Shown piece after piece: positions 32,970 through 40,356 of a DNA stretch of 64,000 nt (position 1 is its first letter; every line of letters starts with the position of its first letter). The stretch spans positions 1 through 64,000 of IMG/VR virus record IMGVR_UViG_3300020438_000013; one strand, 5' to 3'. The translations under genes and the position numbers were made by a program. The notes under the pieces are model-generated. The model made no database searches and had not been told where the DNA came from. It saw only the letters and a list, made by a program, of their open reading frames with translations. Source of the stretch: a virus.

Positions 32970-33370
32970 GTATTCATTTAAGGATAACTCCAATTAATTA
33001 AAAAGTTACTCCACAAAAACCGGCACACTCACCTAGTACGAGGGTATGGGTGCCTATGGAGAAGGGTTGGTACTAGGGAGATTCGGAGAAAGTCCTGTTC
33101 GGATCTTAATGTAAAGGAGCGCCACTCTAAATGTGCCAGGCAGTACTAGGAGATCTCCGAGTCACTTCGCTAAAATGCTATAGATTGCTATGGAGTGGTT
33201 CGGAAGGTACTTGGTCTCTCTCAGAGAGTACTGAGTGTTATGGGCCCCTCCGAGACTGGAGGGTTGAAGGTTTACTTTTACGGGACTCCTAAAATAAAAG
33301 ACGAAAGTCTATAAGAGGCAGCCCCCAAAATCCTCAGAGAATTCTCAAAGGGAATCTCAAAAAAAAATTT
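32970..33370 (+). ncRNA. Candidate structured noncoding RNA (about 400 nt)
   Basis: No convincing ORF, but a perfect promoter in front and many stable helices: CCTAGTAC 33032-33039 with GTACTAGG 33070-33077; AGATTCG 33079-33085 with CGGATCT 33100-33106; CCACTC 33122-33127 with GAGTGG 33193-33198; CCCTCC 33246-33251 with GGAGGG 33258-33263; AGAC-GAAA-GTCT at 33299-33310 (GNRA tetraloop). It could be a regulatory or scaffold RNA, or an unusually long structured leader of the gene at 33385. Not matched to a family I know. Confidence 0.6.
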
Positions 33371-33384
33371 CTTAGGTAGCAAAT

Positions 33385-33618
33385 ATGTCAGAATCCAAAA
33401 AAGTCAATATGTACGAGAATAAACACTACAGATATTGTGGTTCTCAGATCGAAGACCGAATCATCCATAAGTTCCTAGTGAAGGCTACTGGTGAGACTTA
33501 CACGTTGGTTCAGAGTCCATTCTATCATTTTCAGATTGATGACTTTGAGTACACTTGCAATTGTTTCGAAGAGAATCGTCTTAAGTACTCATCTATAGAG
33601 TATCGTTCTCATTACTAA
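33385..33618 (+). CDS. Hypothetical early protein
   Basis: 77 aa. Begins after the structured region. Basic and aromatic (YENKHYRYCGSQIEDRIIHK). Cys pair CNC mid-protein. Not recognised. Confidence 0.6.
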   Translation: MSESKKVNMYENKHYRYCGSQIEDRIIHKFLVKATGETYTLVQSPFYHFQIDDFEYTCNCFEENRLKYSSIEYRSHY

Positions 33619-33623
33619 GTTTC

Positions 33624-33689
33624 TTAGATCAAATGAATCTAAAAAAACTTCAAAAAAGATTTGACTCTAACTCCGAATTCGATTATAAT
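33624..33689 (+). promoter_or_regulatory. Inverted repeat, A-tract and sigma70 promoter cassette
   Basis: TTAGAT / ATCTAA inverted repeat (33624-33642) running into seven As, then TTGACT (33661-33666), 17-nt spacer and TATAAT (33684-33689). One of four similar cassettes (also 37870, 46151, 47330). Confidence 0.78.
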
Positions 33690-33717
33690 ATACACATCAA
33701 TTAAGGAAAGAACCAAC

Positions 33718-34143
33718 ATGGCGTATGTATCTAAAGAAACCAAACAAGTGATTGCTCCTGAGATCAAACGAGTTCTCAAGAAGTGGAAGATGAAGGGTTC
33801 GATTTCGGGTCAGGGTTCTGCAACTCTGAAGGTCACGATCAACGCAGGGCCTTTCAGTCTTCCGAAGGCCTCACACAATCACTGGAACACTGGGTATGAA
33901 TACTACCAAGTGAATCCGTATTGGTATCAGACTGCAGAAGGTCTCTCTGGTTCTTGGAAGAATTTCTTGAGTGAATTGGAATCTGCAATGAAGGGTTCTA
34001 TTTGGTTTGATAAGTCAGACTCTATGACTGACTACTTTCACACTGCATACTATATTGATATGCAGATTGGTGCGGGTACTAAAGAGTATCGGTTTGAACC
34101 TAAACTCCGAAAGGCTTTGTTAAAGTCTGTAGGAATCGCATAA
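33718..34143 (+). CDS. Hypothetical early protein (possible LPD29-like)
   Basis: 141 aa from the ATG at 33718 (AAGGAAAG upstream). Starts IAPEIKRVLKKWKMKGSIS with a following beta strand GSATLKVTINAG, a pattern like the LPD29 polyvalent-protein domain, but this is a weak resemblance. Contains a His/Trp-rich middle. Confidence 0.65.
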   Translation: MAYVSKETKQVIAPEIKRVLKKWKMKGSISGQGSATLKVTINAGPFSLPKASHNHWNTGYEYYQVNPYWYQTAEGLSGSWKNFLSELESAMKGSIWFDKSDSMTDYFHTAYYIDMQIGAGTKEYRFEPKLRKALLKSVGIA

Positions 34144-34153
34144 GGAATTTACT

Positions 34154-34342
34154 ATGAGTGAATTGGAAATTTATCTTGACCATTGGCACATATCCAAAAC
34201 CGATGGCACATTCATTCTGAATGGAAAGTATGCAGACTACATCGAAGGTCTGCGGCGTCTTTTCGAAAAGGAACGAATAGATACATTGGATCGAGCGACA
34301 AAGGCTGTCGCGTTGTTGAAAGTTGGAGAAAAGTATGGATAG
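34154..34342 (+). CDS. Small early protein, unknown
   Basis: 62 aa, AAGGAA upstream. Soluble, mixed alpha/beta. Its last codons lie in the 24-bp direct repeat that flanks the nuclease/methyltransferase pair. Confidence 0.6.
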   Translation: MSELEIYLDHWHISKTDGTFILNGKYADYIEGLRRLFEKERIDTLDRATKAVALLKVGEKYG

Positions 34343-34346
34343 TTTA
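34323..34346 (+). repeat. 24-bp direct repeat, left copy
   Basis: Contains TTGGAG, an AAAAG spacer, ATG and the first codons of the nuclease gene (MDSL). An identical 24-bp copy is at 35600-35623, at the start of the gene after the methyltransferase. Confidence 0.9.
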
Positions 34347-34892
34347 CTGGACGAATGTGCAAGTTTTGTCTACGACAAAAAGGAGAAGGTAGTCAATCCG
34401 TGGATCGGAACTCCCTACGAGGAGCATTATCTGCTAACCAGCAAAGAAAAGGGCGCTAAAGGAGAAGAAATTTTGCGGCGATATTTCTCTGAGATTGGAT
34501 GTGAAGTTGAGAAGCCATTAAATCCGGGCCATGATATGCTTGTGAACGGAGTGAAGGTGGAATGTAAATTCTCTCTTGCGACGAAAGAAAACCGAAAGAA
34601 CAGAGGCCCGATTCGTGCATATTCATGGATGATGAATCATGTTTCGGCCGGAAAGGATTGGGAATGGTTGTGTTTTGTCGGAGTCAATCCAAAACCCCAC
34701 GAAGACTCTATCAGACTCTTTTCTAAAGAGACGTTCAGAAAATTAATAAAAGGTAGAAAGTACTTTTCTATTCAACAAGGTGGGGATAAGTTAGGCAACG
34801 ATGATTGGATAACTACTACAACTAGGTTGAATGAACTCTTAGAATCAGAATATGTTATAAAGGCGGAAGAATGGAAAGAGATTTACGCATAG
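34335..34892 (+). CDS. Putative PD-(D/E)xK restriction-type endonuclease
   Basis: 185 aa from the ATG at 34335 (GGAG at 34325). Nuclease core around residues 42-78: KGAKGEEILRRYF (Glu), then NPGHDMLVNGVKVECKFS, i.e. D...ExK of the PD-(D/E)xK fold. Overlaps the methyltransferase gene by 22 nt, the usual arrangement of a restriction-modification pair. The pair lies between 24-bp direct repeats. Confidence 0.75.
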   Translation: MDSLLDECASFVYDKKEKVVNPWIGTPYEEHYLLTSKEKGAKGEEILRRYFSEIGCEVEKPLNPGHDMLVNGVKVECKFSLATKENRKNRGPIRAYSWMMNHVSAGKDWEWLCFVGVNPKPHEDSIRLFSKETFRKLIKGRKYFSIQQGGDKLGNDDWITTTTRLNELLESEYVIKAEEWKEIYA

Positions 34893-35599
34893 GAAATTGT
34901 TTGGATGTTTTGCCGGAGATCGATGATAACTCCGTTGATATGTTATTGGTAGATCTGCCATACGGCACTACTGCCTGTAAGTGGGACACTATTATTCCAC
35001 TTGATCAGTTGTGGGATCAGTATAATCGTGTATGTAAAAAGAATGCCGCTATGGTATTCACTTCTCAACAACCGTTTACAACTGTGTTGGCTGCATCAAA
35101 TATTGAGAACTTAAAGTATGAGTGGATATGGGAGAAGCCTCAGGGAACTAACCCAATGAATGCCAAGATCATGCCTTTAAAGTCTCATGAAAATGTTTTG
35201 GTGTTTTATAGAGATAAACCTACATACAATCCGCAAATGTGGTACAGTACACCATACAGTGGATTCTCTTCAGAAAAATCTAAGATTGGCGAAGTCTACG
35301 GCAGTGCAAAGTCTAAACATCGTGACAATCCGGATGGGTCTCGATATCCAAAGACTGTACAACGATGGAAGCAAGAGAAGGGTTATCACCCAACACAAAA
35401 ACCCATTGAGATGATGGAGTATTTTATCAAAACATATTCTAATGAAGGTGATACAGTTCTTGATAACACTATGGGCAGTGGTACTACTGGGGTTGCGTGT
35501 ATGAACACCCAACGCAACTTTATTGGGATTGAAATGGAAGAGAAGTATTTTAATATTGCAAAAGATCGGATTGAGAATGCCAATCCTTTAGGAATTTAA
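34871..35599 (+). CDS. DNA methyltransferase (N6-adenine or N4-cytosine type)
   Basis: 242 aa. Catalytic motif IV VDLPYGTT (variant of DPPY) near residue 30, target region in the middle, YHPTQKPIEMM and SAM-binding motif DNTMGSGTTGVACM near residue 200, then the FIGIEM helix. Motif order (IV before I) is the beta class. Coupled to the nuclease gene; may protect phage DNA or form a defence or host-attack module. Confidence 0.9.
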   Translation: MERDLRIGNCLDVLPEIDDNSVDMLLVDLPYGTTACKWDTIIPLDQLWDQYNRVCKKNAAMVFTSQQPFTTVLAASNIENLKYEWIWEKPQGTNPMNAKIMPLKSHENVLVFYRDKPTYNPQMWYSTPYSGFSSEKSKIGEVYGSAKSKHRDNPDGSRYPKTVQRWKQEKGYHPTQKPIEMMEYFIKTYSNEGDTVLDNTMGSGTTGVACMNTQRNFIGIEMEEKYFNIAKDRIENANPLGI

Positions 35600-35623
35600 T
35601 TGGAGAAAAGTATGGATAGTTTA
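35600..35623 (+). repeat. 24-bp direct repeat, right copy
   Basis: Identical to 34323-34346. It gives the next gene the same SD, start and first four residues (MDSL) as the nuclease gene, so the DNA between the copies can be removed without disturbing the flanking genes. Confidence 0.9.
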
Positions 35624-35845
35624 GCAATGATCAAGTCGGAAGTTCTAGAACAACTTCTAACAATCGAAAAGCGACTTCGCGCAATCGAAGATTCTCTTGA
35701 AGGGATTCCTCAGATTTCTCAGTTGAGCGGACAGAAGATTGCTTACGCACACGTTCTGAAGCTTCTAGATGTTCACGCAGAATATCAGGTGAAGATGTCT
35801 GAGATTGCAACTCGCGCGGGAGGTGATTATGTCACAGGACGTTAA
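35612..35845 (+). CDS. Small helical protein, unknown
   Basis: 77 aa. Start ATG at 35612 lies in the right repeat. Helical (EVLEQLLTIEKRLRAIEDSL). Overlaps the next gene by 17 nt. Not recognised. Confidence 0.6.
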   Translation: MDSLAMIKSEVLEQLLTIEKRLRAIEDSLEGIPQISQLSGQKIAYAHVLKLLDVHAEYQVKMSEIATRAGGDYVTGR

Positions 35846-36080
35846 ATACTACAGAGACTCTCTGGGTGGAATGCGAAAGACTCTTCTAGAGGAATTAGAT
35901 TTTGCTCAGAGTTTTCTGGACGAAGGTGTTCAGAATAAAGATTTTCTTGCGAGACTCTCTGCATCCACTGCGACTCTGCATGATGTCATTGGGATGGTTG
36001 ATGATATCTTAGAGAAAGACTCCGAGTCTGATGAGGAACGGAATGCAAGAAGGTCTACTCCTGAGGGCCAAGAAAATTAG
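35829..36080 (+). CDS. Small helical protein, unknown
   Basis: 83 aa from the ATG at 35829 (GGGAGGTG upstream). Helical, acidic tail. Not recognised. Confidence 0.6.
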   Translation: MSQDVKYYRDSLGGMRKTLLEELDFAQSFLDEGVQNKDFLARLSASTATLHDVIGMVDDILEKDSESDEERNARRSTPEGQEN

Positions 36081-36132
36081 CGGGGAAACCAGCGCGTTTC
36101 TCCTAAATAGTTCTCTGAGAAAGGGGAACGAA

Positions 36133-37191
36133 ATGGCTTACGACTTTATACCGGAAAGAAAAGAAGAAATTTTGAAAGATAGAAACTTTTTATCAGATCC
36201 GGAGTATGTCTCTGTGTTTGACTTCTTAACGACTACTTATCCTAGAGTTAAGAAGCCTATTGCATTGTCTAGGAAATCTGCAGAAAAGAAAAATATTAAA
36301 GTGACTCGAGCTTTAACTGGAACTGTTCAATTAGATAGAATCAAACGAAACCTAAACCTCAAGAATGTTAAACTTTCTATGGGAGAAGGAAGTCGAGGAA
36401 ATAGAGGAACCAACAATAGAGGAAATCTTTTCGAAGGTCTATATGCGGAAGATGTTAGATCGTTCTGGCGAGGAGAAAAAATTTCTGATGTGCAGACTCA
36501 AAAATCTATTGACTATCTTCGAAGGGCGTATAAACTAGATTCACTGAAAGATCTAAAGATTATGGAAGAGGGTGCAGCAAACACTCGACGCCCATTGATC
36601 TTTAGAGGAAACACTCCGATTATATCTTCGCCTACAAGTGGTCTGGATATAGGGAAGGCGGTCACGGATTTGACCATCAAGTCCGGACAAAGAGATATCG
36701 CTTATCTGAGTTTAAAGTTAAAGAACACAGTGACATTTTTTAATATAGGAGTGAAGACAATTCTTACTCGCAAAGAAATAGAGAACGGAATTGTAGAAAA
36801 TGCGGATGGATTGAAACTCTTGAATATGTTGGGATTAGATCCAGAAGAATTTTGTAAGCCTTTTAATGGTGGGTATACAGGGAAACGAGAAGTAGGAAGA
36901 GCAGATAAAATAAAACTACGAGAATTCTTAAGATCCGGAATTGGTTATGGTTATTGTGTGGTACATAAAGTATCGTCAGGAATCAAAACATACACGGTAG
37001 ATCTTCCATATCTTAATAATGCAACACAGATACAAGGCGTGAATGTATTCTATGGAGGCAAAACCGGAACTGGTAAACGAGTCGATATCGAAGTGAAAAC
37101 TCCGAAATATGTTATCAAAATGAATATCCGCGATTCTCAGGGAACTGATGGATATCCAACTAGGATAATGGGAGACTTTAGTTACGTTTAG
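36133..37191 (+). CDS. Hypothetical protein of 352 residues
   Basis: Start at 36133 (AAGGGGAA upstream). Basic, soluble, no signal or membrane segment. Contains a Gly/Arg/Asn-rich stretch (GEGSRGNRGTNNRGN) around residue 90 and a beta-rich C-terminus. No domain recognised; the largest unassigned gene in the early-type region. Confidence 0.68.
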   Translation: MAYDFIPERKEEILKDRNFLSDPEYVSVFDFLTTTYPRVKKPIALSRKSAEKKNIKVTRALTGTVQLDRIKRNLNLKNVKLSMGEGSRGNRGTNNRGNLFEGLYAEDVRSFWRGEKISDVQTQKSIDYLRRAYKLDSLKDLKIMEEGAANTRRPLIFRGNTPIISSPTSGLDIGKAVTDLTIKSGQRDIAYLSLKLKNTVTFFNIGVKTILTRKEIENGIVENADGLKLLNMLGLDPEEFCKPFNGGYTGKREVGRADKIKLREFLRSGIGYGYCVVHKVSSGIKTYTVDLPYLNNATQIQGVNVFYGGKTGTGKRVDIEVKTPKYVIKMNIRDSQGTDGYPTRIMGDFSYV

Positions 37192-37200
37192 GAGAGTAAC

Positions 37201-37290
37201 ATGGCACAACCACAACAACATCAACCACAGCCCTCTAAGGAGTACTTAGAGCAACTTAAACAACAAGCGAGGGATCCAAGAAATGGCTGA
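37201..37290 (+). CDS. 29-residue Gln/Pro-rich peptide
   Basis: ATG at 37201 with GGAGAG upstream. Polar (AQPQQHQPQPSKEYLEQLKQ). Overlaps the next gene by 8 nt, supporting translation. Not recognised. Confidence 0.45.
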   Translation: MAQPQQHQPQPSKEYLEQLKQQARDPRNG

Positions 37291-37441
37291 TATTATGAAA
37301 GCAGTGAGAAATCTTATCGAAGCACACAAACAACTCTTCGATAGGTTTATGGAAAAATTAAATTTGGACGAATACGAACTTTCTTGGGTGAGTTTCTTCA
37401 CTGGAGTCGCAGTCACGCTGCTCATCACGGCATTTGTATGA
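37283..37441 (+). CDS. 52-residue tail-anchored membrane protein
   Basis: ATG at 37283. Amphipathic helix (VRNLIEAHKQLFDRFMEKL) then a C-terminal membrane segment (WVSFFTGVAVTLLITAF). Four-base overlap with the next gene (ATGA). Confidence 0.55.
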   Translation: MADIMKAVRNLIEAHKQLFDRFMEKLNLDEYELSWVSFFTGVAVTLLITAFV

Positions 37442-37683
37442 CATATCAAGACTTTTTAGATGAAAATCTGTCAAGGTACGAGGCAATCAAGTCCACTAGC
37501 GACTGGATTAGAGGAATGTCGGATGGAAATGTCATATCTCTTGCGAAAGAACGCGAATTTGATACCGAAACTTGGTCTGTTGAAGAATTACGAGAGATGT
37601 TAATCTCTTCAATTGCCGCAGATAAACTTGACCGAAGAGAGAATAAGAAAAATAATGAAAAAGTGTCTTCGCAAATTAATTAA
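37438..37683 (+). CDS. Small protein, unknown
   Basis: 81 aa from the ATG at 37438 overlapping the previous stop. Acidic, helical, basic tail. Not recognised. Confidence 0.58.
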   Translation: MTYQDFLDENLSRYEAIKSTSDWIRGMSDGNVISLAKEREFDTETWSVEELREMLISSIAADKLDRRENKKNNEKVSSQIN

Positions 37684-37696
37684 AACGAGAAATGAC

Positions 37697-37873
37697 ATGG
37701 CTAGACGCAGAAGAAGCAGAGTAACTATCGGAAAAACTTCCGAAGATCCTGCAAAAAATCCCCTAAACAACTATGTTGCGAAGTACGCAGCACAATTTGG
37801 TGCGACTGCAAAGACGCACAGAGACAAAACTAAGTATCATAGACCCGATGGTTATGAGGAAGAAGAGTCTTAG
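37697..37873 (+). CDS. Small basic protein, unknown
   Basis: 58 aa from the ATG at 37697 (an in-frame ATG at 37655 would add 14 residues). Starts MARRRRSRVTIGKT; could bind nucleic acid. Its stop lies within the hairpin of the next promoter cassette. Confidence 0.5.
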   Translation: MARRRRSRVTIGKTSEDPAKNPLNNYVAKYAAQFGATAKTHRDKTKYHRPDGYEEEES

Positions 37874-37946
37874 ACCAGAATAATCTAAAAAAAGTTACTA
37901 TATTTGATTAAATATAGTTGACAACATCCCCAATATACCCTATAAT
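37870..37946 (+). promoter_or_regulatory. Inverted repeat, A-tract and sigma70 promoter cassette
   Basis: TTAGA / TCTAA inverted repeat (37870-37888) into seven As, then TTGACA (37918-37923), 17-nt spacer, TATAAT (37941-37946). Both promoter boxes perfect. Confidence 0.8.
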
Positions 37947-37985
37947 AGTGGTTCACTTGATGAGATTGTAAGGAAAGAGAGAAAA

Positions 37986-38222
37986 ATGACTGTTGTCGAA
38001 GAAAAATTAACTCCTTGGGGAACCGCTGTCGGCAAAACAGCCACCGCAATGTATATTGGGGAGTTCCTGATAGAAGGAACGGTGGTTGGTCGCCGAGAAT
38101 GTCACGGCGGAAAGATCGAACTTGAAGTCGAGTTGGCAAAAGAAGTCAACGTCATGGGTAAAATTCGTCCGGTTGGAACGACTTTGCCTGTTTATGCAGA
38201 AGAAGTTGTGGAGATTGTGTAG
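37986..38222 (+). CDS. Small early protein, unknown
   Basis: 78 aa, AAGGAAAGAG upstream. Beta-rich (MYIGEFLIEGTVVGRREC, KIELEVELAKEV). Not recognised. Confidence 0.6.
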   Translation: MTVVEEKLTPWGTAVGKTATAMYIGEFLIEGTVVGRRECHGGKIELEVELAKEVNVMGKIRPVGTTLPVYAEEVVEIV

Positions 38223-38488
38223 TGATTAAGTCATCTAAAGGAACTCAACTGGAACTTTTTGCCATTTCTGGCAAACAAGACCAAAAACTGGAAGAATTTA
38301 TCGAGTACGTTCTTGATTTTTACAGCCCAGAGTCTGAACTTTATCCCGAAATGCAGTTCACTAGGGAAGAAGTTGTCGCTGGTTATGCGGAACGAATGAT
38401 TCGTCATCAAGAACATGAGTTCGAAGGCGACACCGTAGACCGCGAGTGGGTTCGCGACATCGTTTTGGAACAACGAGAGGCAGCATAA
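38222..38488 (+). CDS. Small acidic protein, unknown (GTG start)
   Basis: 88 aa. GTG at 38222 overlaps the previous TAG. Helical, acidic (EEFIEYVLDFYSPESELY). Last base shared with the next start. Not recognised. Confidence 0.58.
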   Translation: MIKSSKGTQLELFAISGKQDQKLEEFIEYVLDFYSPESELYPEMQFTREEVVAGYAERMIRHQEHEFEGDTVDREWVRDIVLEQREAA

Positions 38489-38700
38489 TGTTTACTAGAG
38501 AATATCTCCGCAAAGAATTAGAAACTCTAAAGTCAGAAGGCAAAGAATTTGGTGGTGAATTTTATTACAAGGAAAATATACATTCTTGTAATAAGAACTT
38601 AATTTCTTTTTGGAATAAACGAGAACTAAGAGAAGAGATTCCGGAGATGGAATACTGCACTTTAGACTTGAATCATGGGTTAGGATGGGAGTATTCGTAA
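38488..38700 (+). CDS. Small protein, unknown
   Basis: 70 aa from the ATG at 38488 (GAGAGG upstream). Not recognised; two Cys. Overlaps next start by one base. Confidence 0.56.
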   Translation: MFTREYLRKELETLKSEGKEFGGEFYYKENIHSCNKNLISFWNKRELREEIPEMEYCTLDLNHGLGWEYS

Positions 38701-38939
38701 TGGAAACAATTTCCGCTGGACACTTTGTTAACCCCCTTACAGTCACTAAACTGAAGGTATACGAAACCGTAGATGGTTCAGAAATTATTGCTGGATCATC
38801 TCGCGGGCCTAGTGGGACTTGGGTTGCCATCTATGATTGGAACAAGGAAGATAACACGCTTTACCGCATATGCAATCTTACCTCTTCAGAGAACAAAACT
38901 CTGATCGAACTTGCGGATTCTCTTTATTACGGACAATAA
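38700..38939 (+). CDS. Small beta-rich protein, unknown
   Basis: 79 aa from the ATG at 38700. Predicted beta (LTVTKLKVYETVDGSEIIAG). Not recognised. Confidence 0.56.
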   Translation: METISAGHFVNPLTVTKLKVYETVDGSEIIAGSSRGPSGTWVAIYDWNKEDNTLYRICNLTSSENKTLIELADSLYYGQ

Positions 38940-38941
38940 TC

Positions 38942-39205
38942 ATGGGGGATATTATAGATTTCCCCAGCGGCGATAAGCCAAAGACAGACGAAGATTTGTC
39001 AGAAGAAGAAAAACGGATAGAAGAAGAGAAGTATGAATCTTTTCTTCGTTATATTCATTCCATAAAGGAACGGATATACGGGAAACATGAACTGGATCGT
39101 GAAGCTGCAGAAGTCTATATCGCTGCAATGAATAAGATATTCCCAGAATTACGAGAAGCAATTACTTACGCAATGGATACAGAAATTGATTGGGACAAAA
39201 AGTAA
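38942..39205 (+). CDS. Small helical protein, unknown
   Basis: 87 aa from the ATG at 38942. Strongly charged helix (EDLSEEEKRIEEEKYESFLR). Not recognised. Confidence 0.58.
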   Translation: MGDIIDFPSGDKPKTDEDLSEEEKRIEEEKYESFLRYIHSIKERIYGKHELDREAAEVYIAAMNKIFPELREAITYAMDTEIDWDKK

Positions 39206-39206
39206 G

Positions 39207-39380
39207 ATGATCTGGCAATGTTTTGAAATTTTTGATTCTAAACCAGAACGGGCTCATCGTGTATTTGAACTTCAGCGATATGCTAAGAGAAAAAATTTAA
39301 CTCTGAAGTATGAGTTGAAACACAACAAAAGAGATGTTGTTTTATATTATCAATTTTTTAAAAATGATGAGGAAAACTAG
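39207..39380 (+). CDS. Small basic protein, unknown
   Basis: 57 aa from the ATG at 39207, one base after the previous stop. Basic helix (ELQRYAKRKNLTLKYELKHN). Not recognised. Confidence 0.55.
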   Translation: MIWQCFEIFDSKPERAHRVFELQRYAKRKNLTLKYELKHNKRDVVLYYQFFKNDEEN

Positions 39381-39388
39381 TATAAATA
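39381..39388 (+). promoter_or_regulatory. T4-type late promoter
   Basis: TATAAATA directly after the stop of the previous gene and before the structured RNA and tRNA-Gly. Confidence 0.65.
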
Positions 39389-39394
39389 ATATAC

Positions 39395-39570
39395 AGAATC
39401 GACGATAGAGTCGAATACTCAACCAGTGATTGTATGGAGTACTGCAGACTCCACTTACTAGGCTAGACTTTCCGTTCTCCGTTTTATTAAGGAGATCCCT
39501 AGAGGTAACAATCGTCTGAGTGTTGAGGATGACCTGAGTAAGTCATCTAGGATAAAACTGCTCTTTTTGT
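39395..39570 (+). ncRNA. Candidate structured RNA upstream of tRNA-Gly, possible pseudoknot
   Basis: No ORF. Helices: GGAGT 39436-39440 with ACTCC 39448-39452; TCTCC 39476-39480 with GGAGA 39491-39495; ATGAC 39529-39533 with GTCAT 39542-39546. GACGAT (39401) can pair with ATCGTC (39511), and CTCAAC (39418) with GTTGAG (39522); together these interleave as a pseudoknot. It may be a stable RNA co-processed with the tRNA, like the stable RNAs in T4 tRNA clusters. Confidence 0.5.
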
Positions 39571-39581
39571 TATGAGTTTTT

Positions 39582-39656
39582 GCGGGTATCGTATAAAGGC
39601 TATTACGTCAGCCTTCCAAGCTGATCATCTGAGTTCGATTCTCAGTACCCGCTCCA
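39582..39656 (+). tRNA. tRNA-Gly(TCC), CCA encoded
   Basis: Acceptor GCGGGTA / TACCCGC, anticodon stem CAGC-GCTG with loop CTTCCAA (anticodon TCC), T-arm with GTTCGATTC, 3' TCCA encoded. The D-arm lacks the usual AGCTC pattern but the rest folds well. Confidence 0.92.
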
Positions 39657-39672
39657 AAGAGAGACTTTTGTA

Positions 39673-39894
39673 ATGGATACAATTGAAAACCTGTTGAAGA
39701 CCCTTAGTTTGGGCACAGCAAAAATCACTTACAAAACTGTCAACTCTGGTAGAACGGAGTCTGTGATCGGAACCATGAAAGGTAAACCGATGCATCAGAA
39801 TTCTACTAGTGATGTTATTGTGGTACAAAATACAGAAACTAAACAGTATCAAGATATACGAGTTTCTACAATAAAGGATTGGAAAAAAATATAG
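39673..39894 (+). CDS. Small beta-barrel-like protein, unknown
   Basis: 73 aa, GAGAG upstream. Pattern of strands (AKITYKTVNSGRTESVIGTM, DVIVVQNTETKQYQDIRVS) suggests an SH3-like barrel. Between two tRNA/ncRNA elements. Not recognised. Confidence 0.6.
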   Translation: MDTIENLLKTLSLGTAKITYKTVNSGRTESVIGTMKGKPMHQNSTSDVIVVQNTETKQYQDIRVSTIKDWKKI

Positions 39895-39900
39895 AATAAT

Positions 39901-40066
39901 GAGGCGTCTGCGATTTGAGGAAATGCTCTATAGAGAGCCTGAGTCAATTGCCCCCTAGTACTTCAGAGATGGCATTAATCGTGTGGGCAACGCGGTTCCT
40001 GTACTACGCACTGAGGATAGGATACGACAAGTTTTCCGATGGGTTGGATTCCCATCCGCCTCTACC
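39901..40066 (+). ncRNA. tRNA-like structured RNA (about 165 nt)
   Basis: Ends form an acceptor-like stem, GAGGCG (39901-39906) with CGCCTC (40057-40062), followed by TACC. Next to the 3' strand is a T-arm-like hairpin ATGGG-TTGGATT-CCCAT (40039-40055) with a seven-base loop. The ~115 nt between do not form a normal D-arm and anticodon arm; CTAGTAC / GTACTA and TTCAG / CTGAG pairings are possible. Seven bases later comes tRNA-Thr. It may be a tRNA with an insertion, a tRNA mimic or a processing-dependent stable RNA. Confidence 0.55.
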
Positions 40067-40072
40067 CTCTTT

Positions 40073-40148
40073 GCCGGTTTAGCTCAGCAGGTAGAGCAAC
40101 TCACTTGTAATGAGAAGGTCGGGAGTTCGATTCTCTCAACCGGCACCA
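40073..40148 (+). tRNA. tRNA-Thr(TGT), CCA encoded
   Basis: Acceptor GCCGGTT / AACCGGC, D-arm AGCTCAGCAGGTAGAGC, anticodon stem CTCAC/ATGAG region with loop containing TGT, T-arm GGTCG...GTTCGATTC, 3' ACCA encoded. Confidence 0.95.
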
Positions 40149-40163
40149 AATTTCGGAGATTCC

Positions 40164-40307
40164 GTGATCATATTACGAAAGTGTAAAAGGTGTGAGGAAT
40201 TAAAAGATGTAGATCTCTTCGTTATCACGCATTATTCACAACTCGGCCCAATACATGGTACAATATGTAGACAGTGCGCCGAACCAACCAAAACCCCACC
40301 CAAATAG
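40164..40307 (+). CDS. 47-residue zinc-ribbon-like protein (GTG start)
   Basis: GTG at 40164 with GGAG six bases upstream. CKRC near the N-terminus and CRQC about 30 residues later give one CxxC...CxxC zinc site. Proline-rich tail. Similar in size, start codon and pattern to the gene at 19390-19533. Confidence 0.62.
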   Translation: MIILRKCKRCEELKDVDLFVITHYSQLGPIHGTICRQCAEPTKTPPK

Positions 40308-40356
40308 AGATTCTAAATATTCATTGATTATAAATTAATAGTATAAGGAATCTATT

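Noticed and set aside
32970-33370. Resemblance to RNase P RNA (GAGAAAGTCC and GTGCCAGG strings)
   Set aside because: The order and spacing of the other conserved RNase P regions are missing, and the terminal helices do not match. The strings are short and likely coincidental.
33624-33642. Hairpins at 33624, 37870, 46151 and 47330 as plus-strand terminators
   Set aside because: They are followed by A-tracts, not T-tracts, on the plus strand, so they are not intrinsic terminators in that direction. Kept as promoter-associated elements.
39901-40066. tmRNA
   Set aside because: No tag reading frame with Ala-rich end and stop, no typical pseudoknots, and too short. Only the acceptor/T-arm similarity remains.
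39983-40186. Open frame crossing the tRNA-like RNA and tRNA-Thr
   Set aside because: It reads straight through a complete tRNA gene and has no ribosome-binding site.
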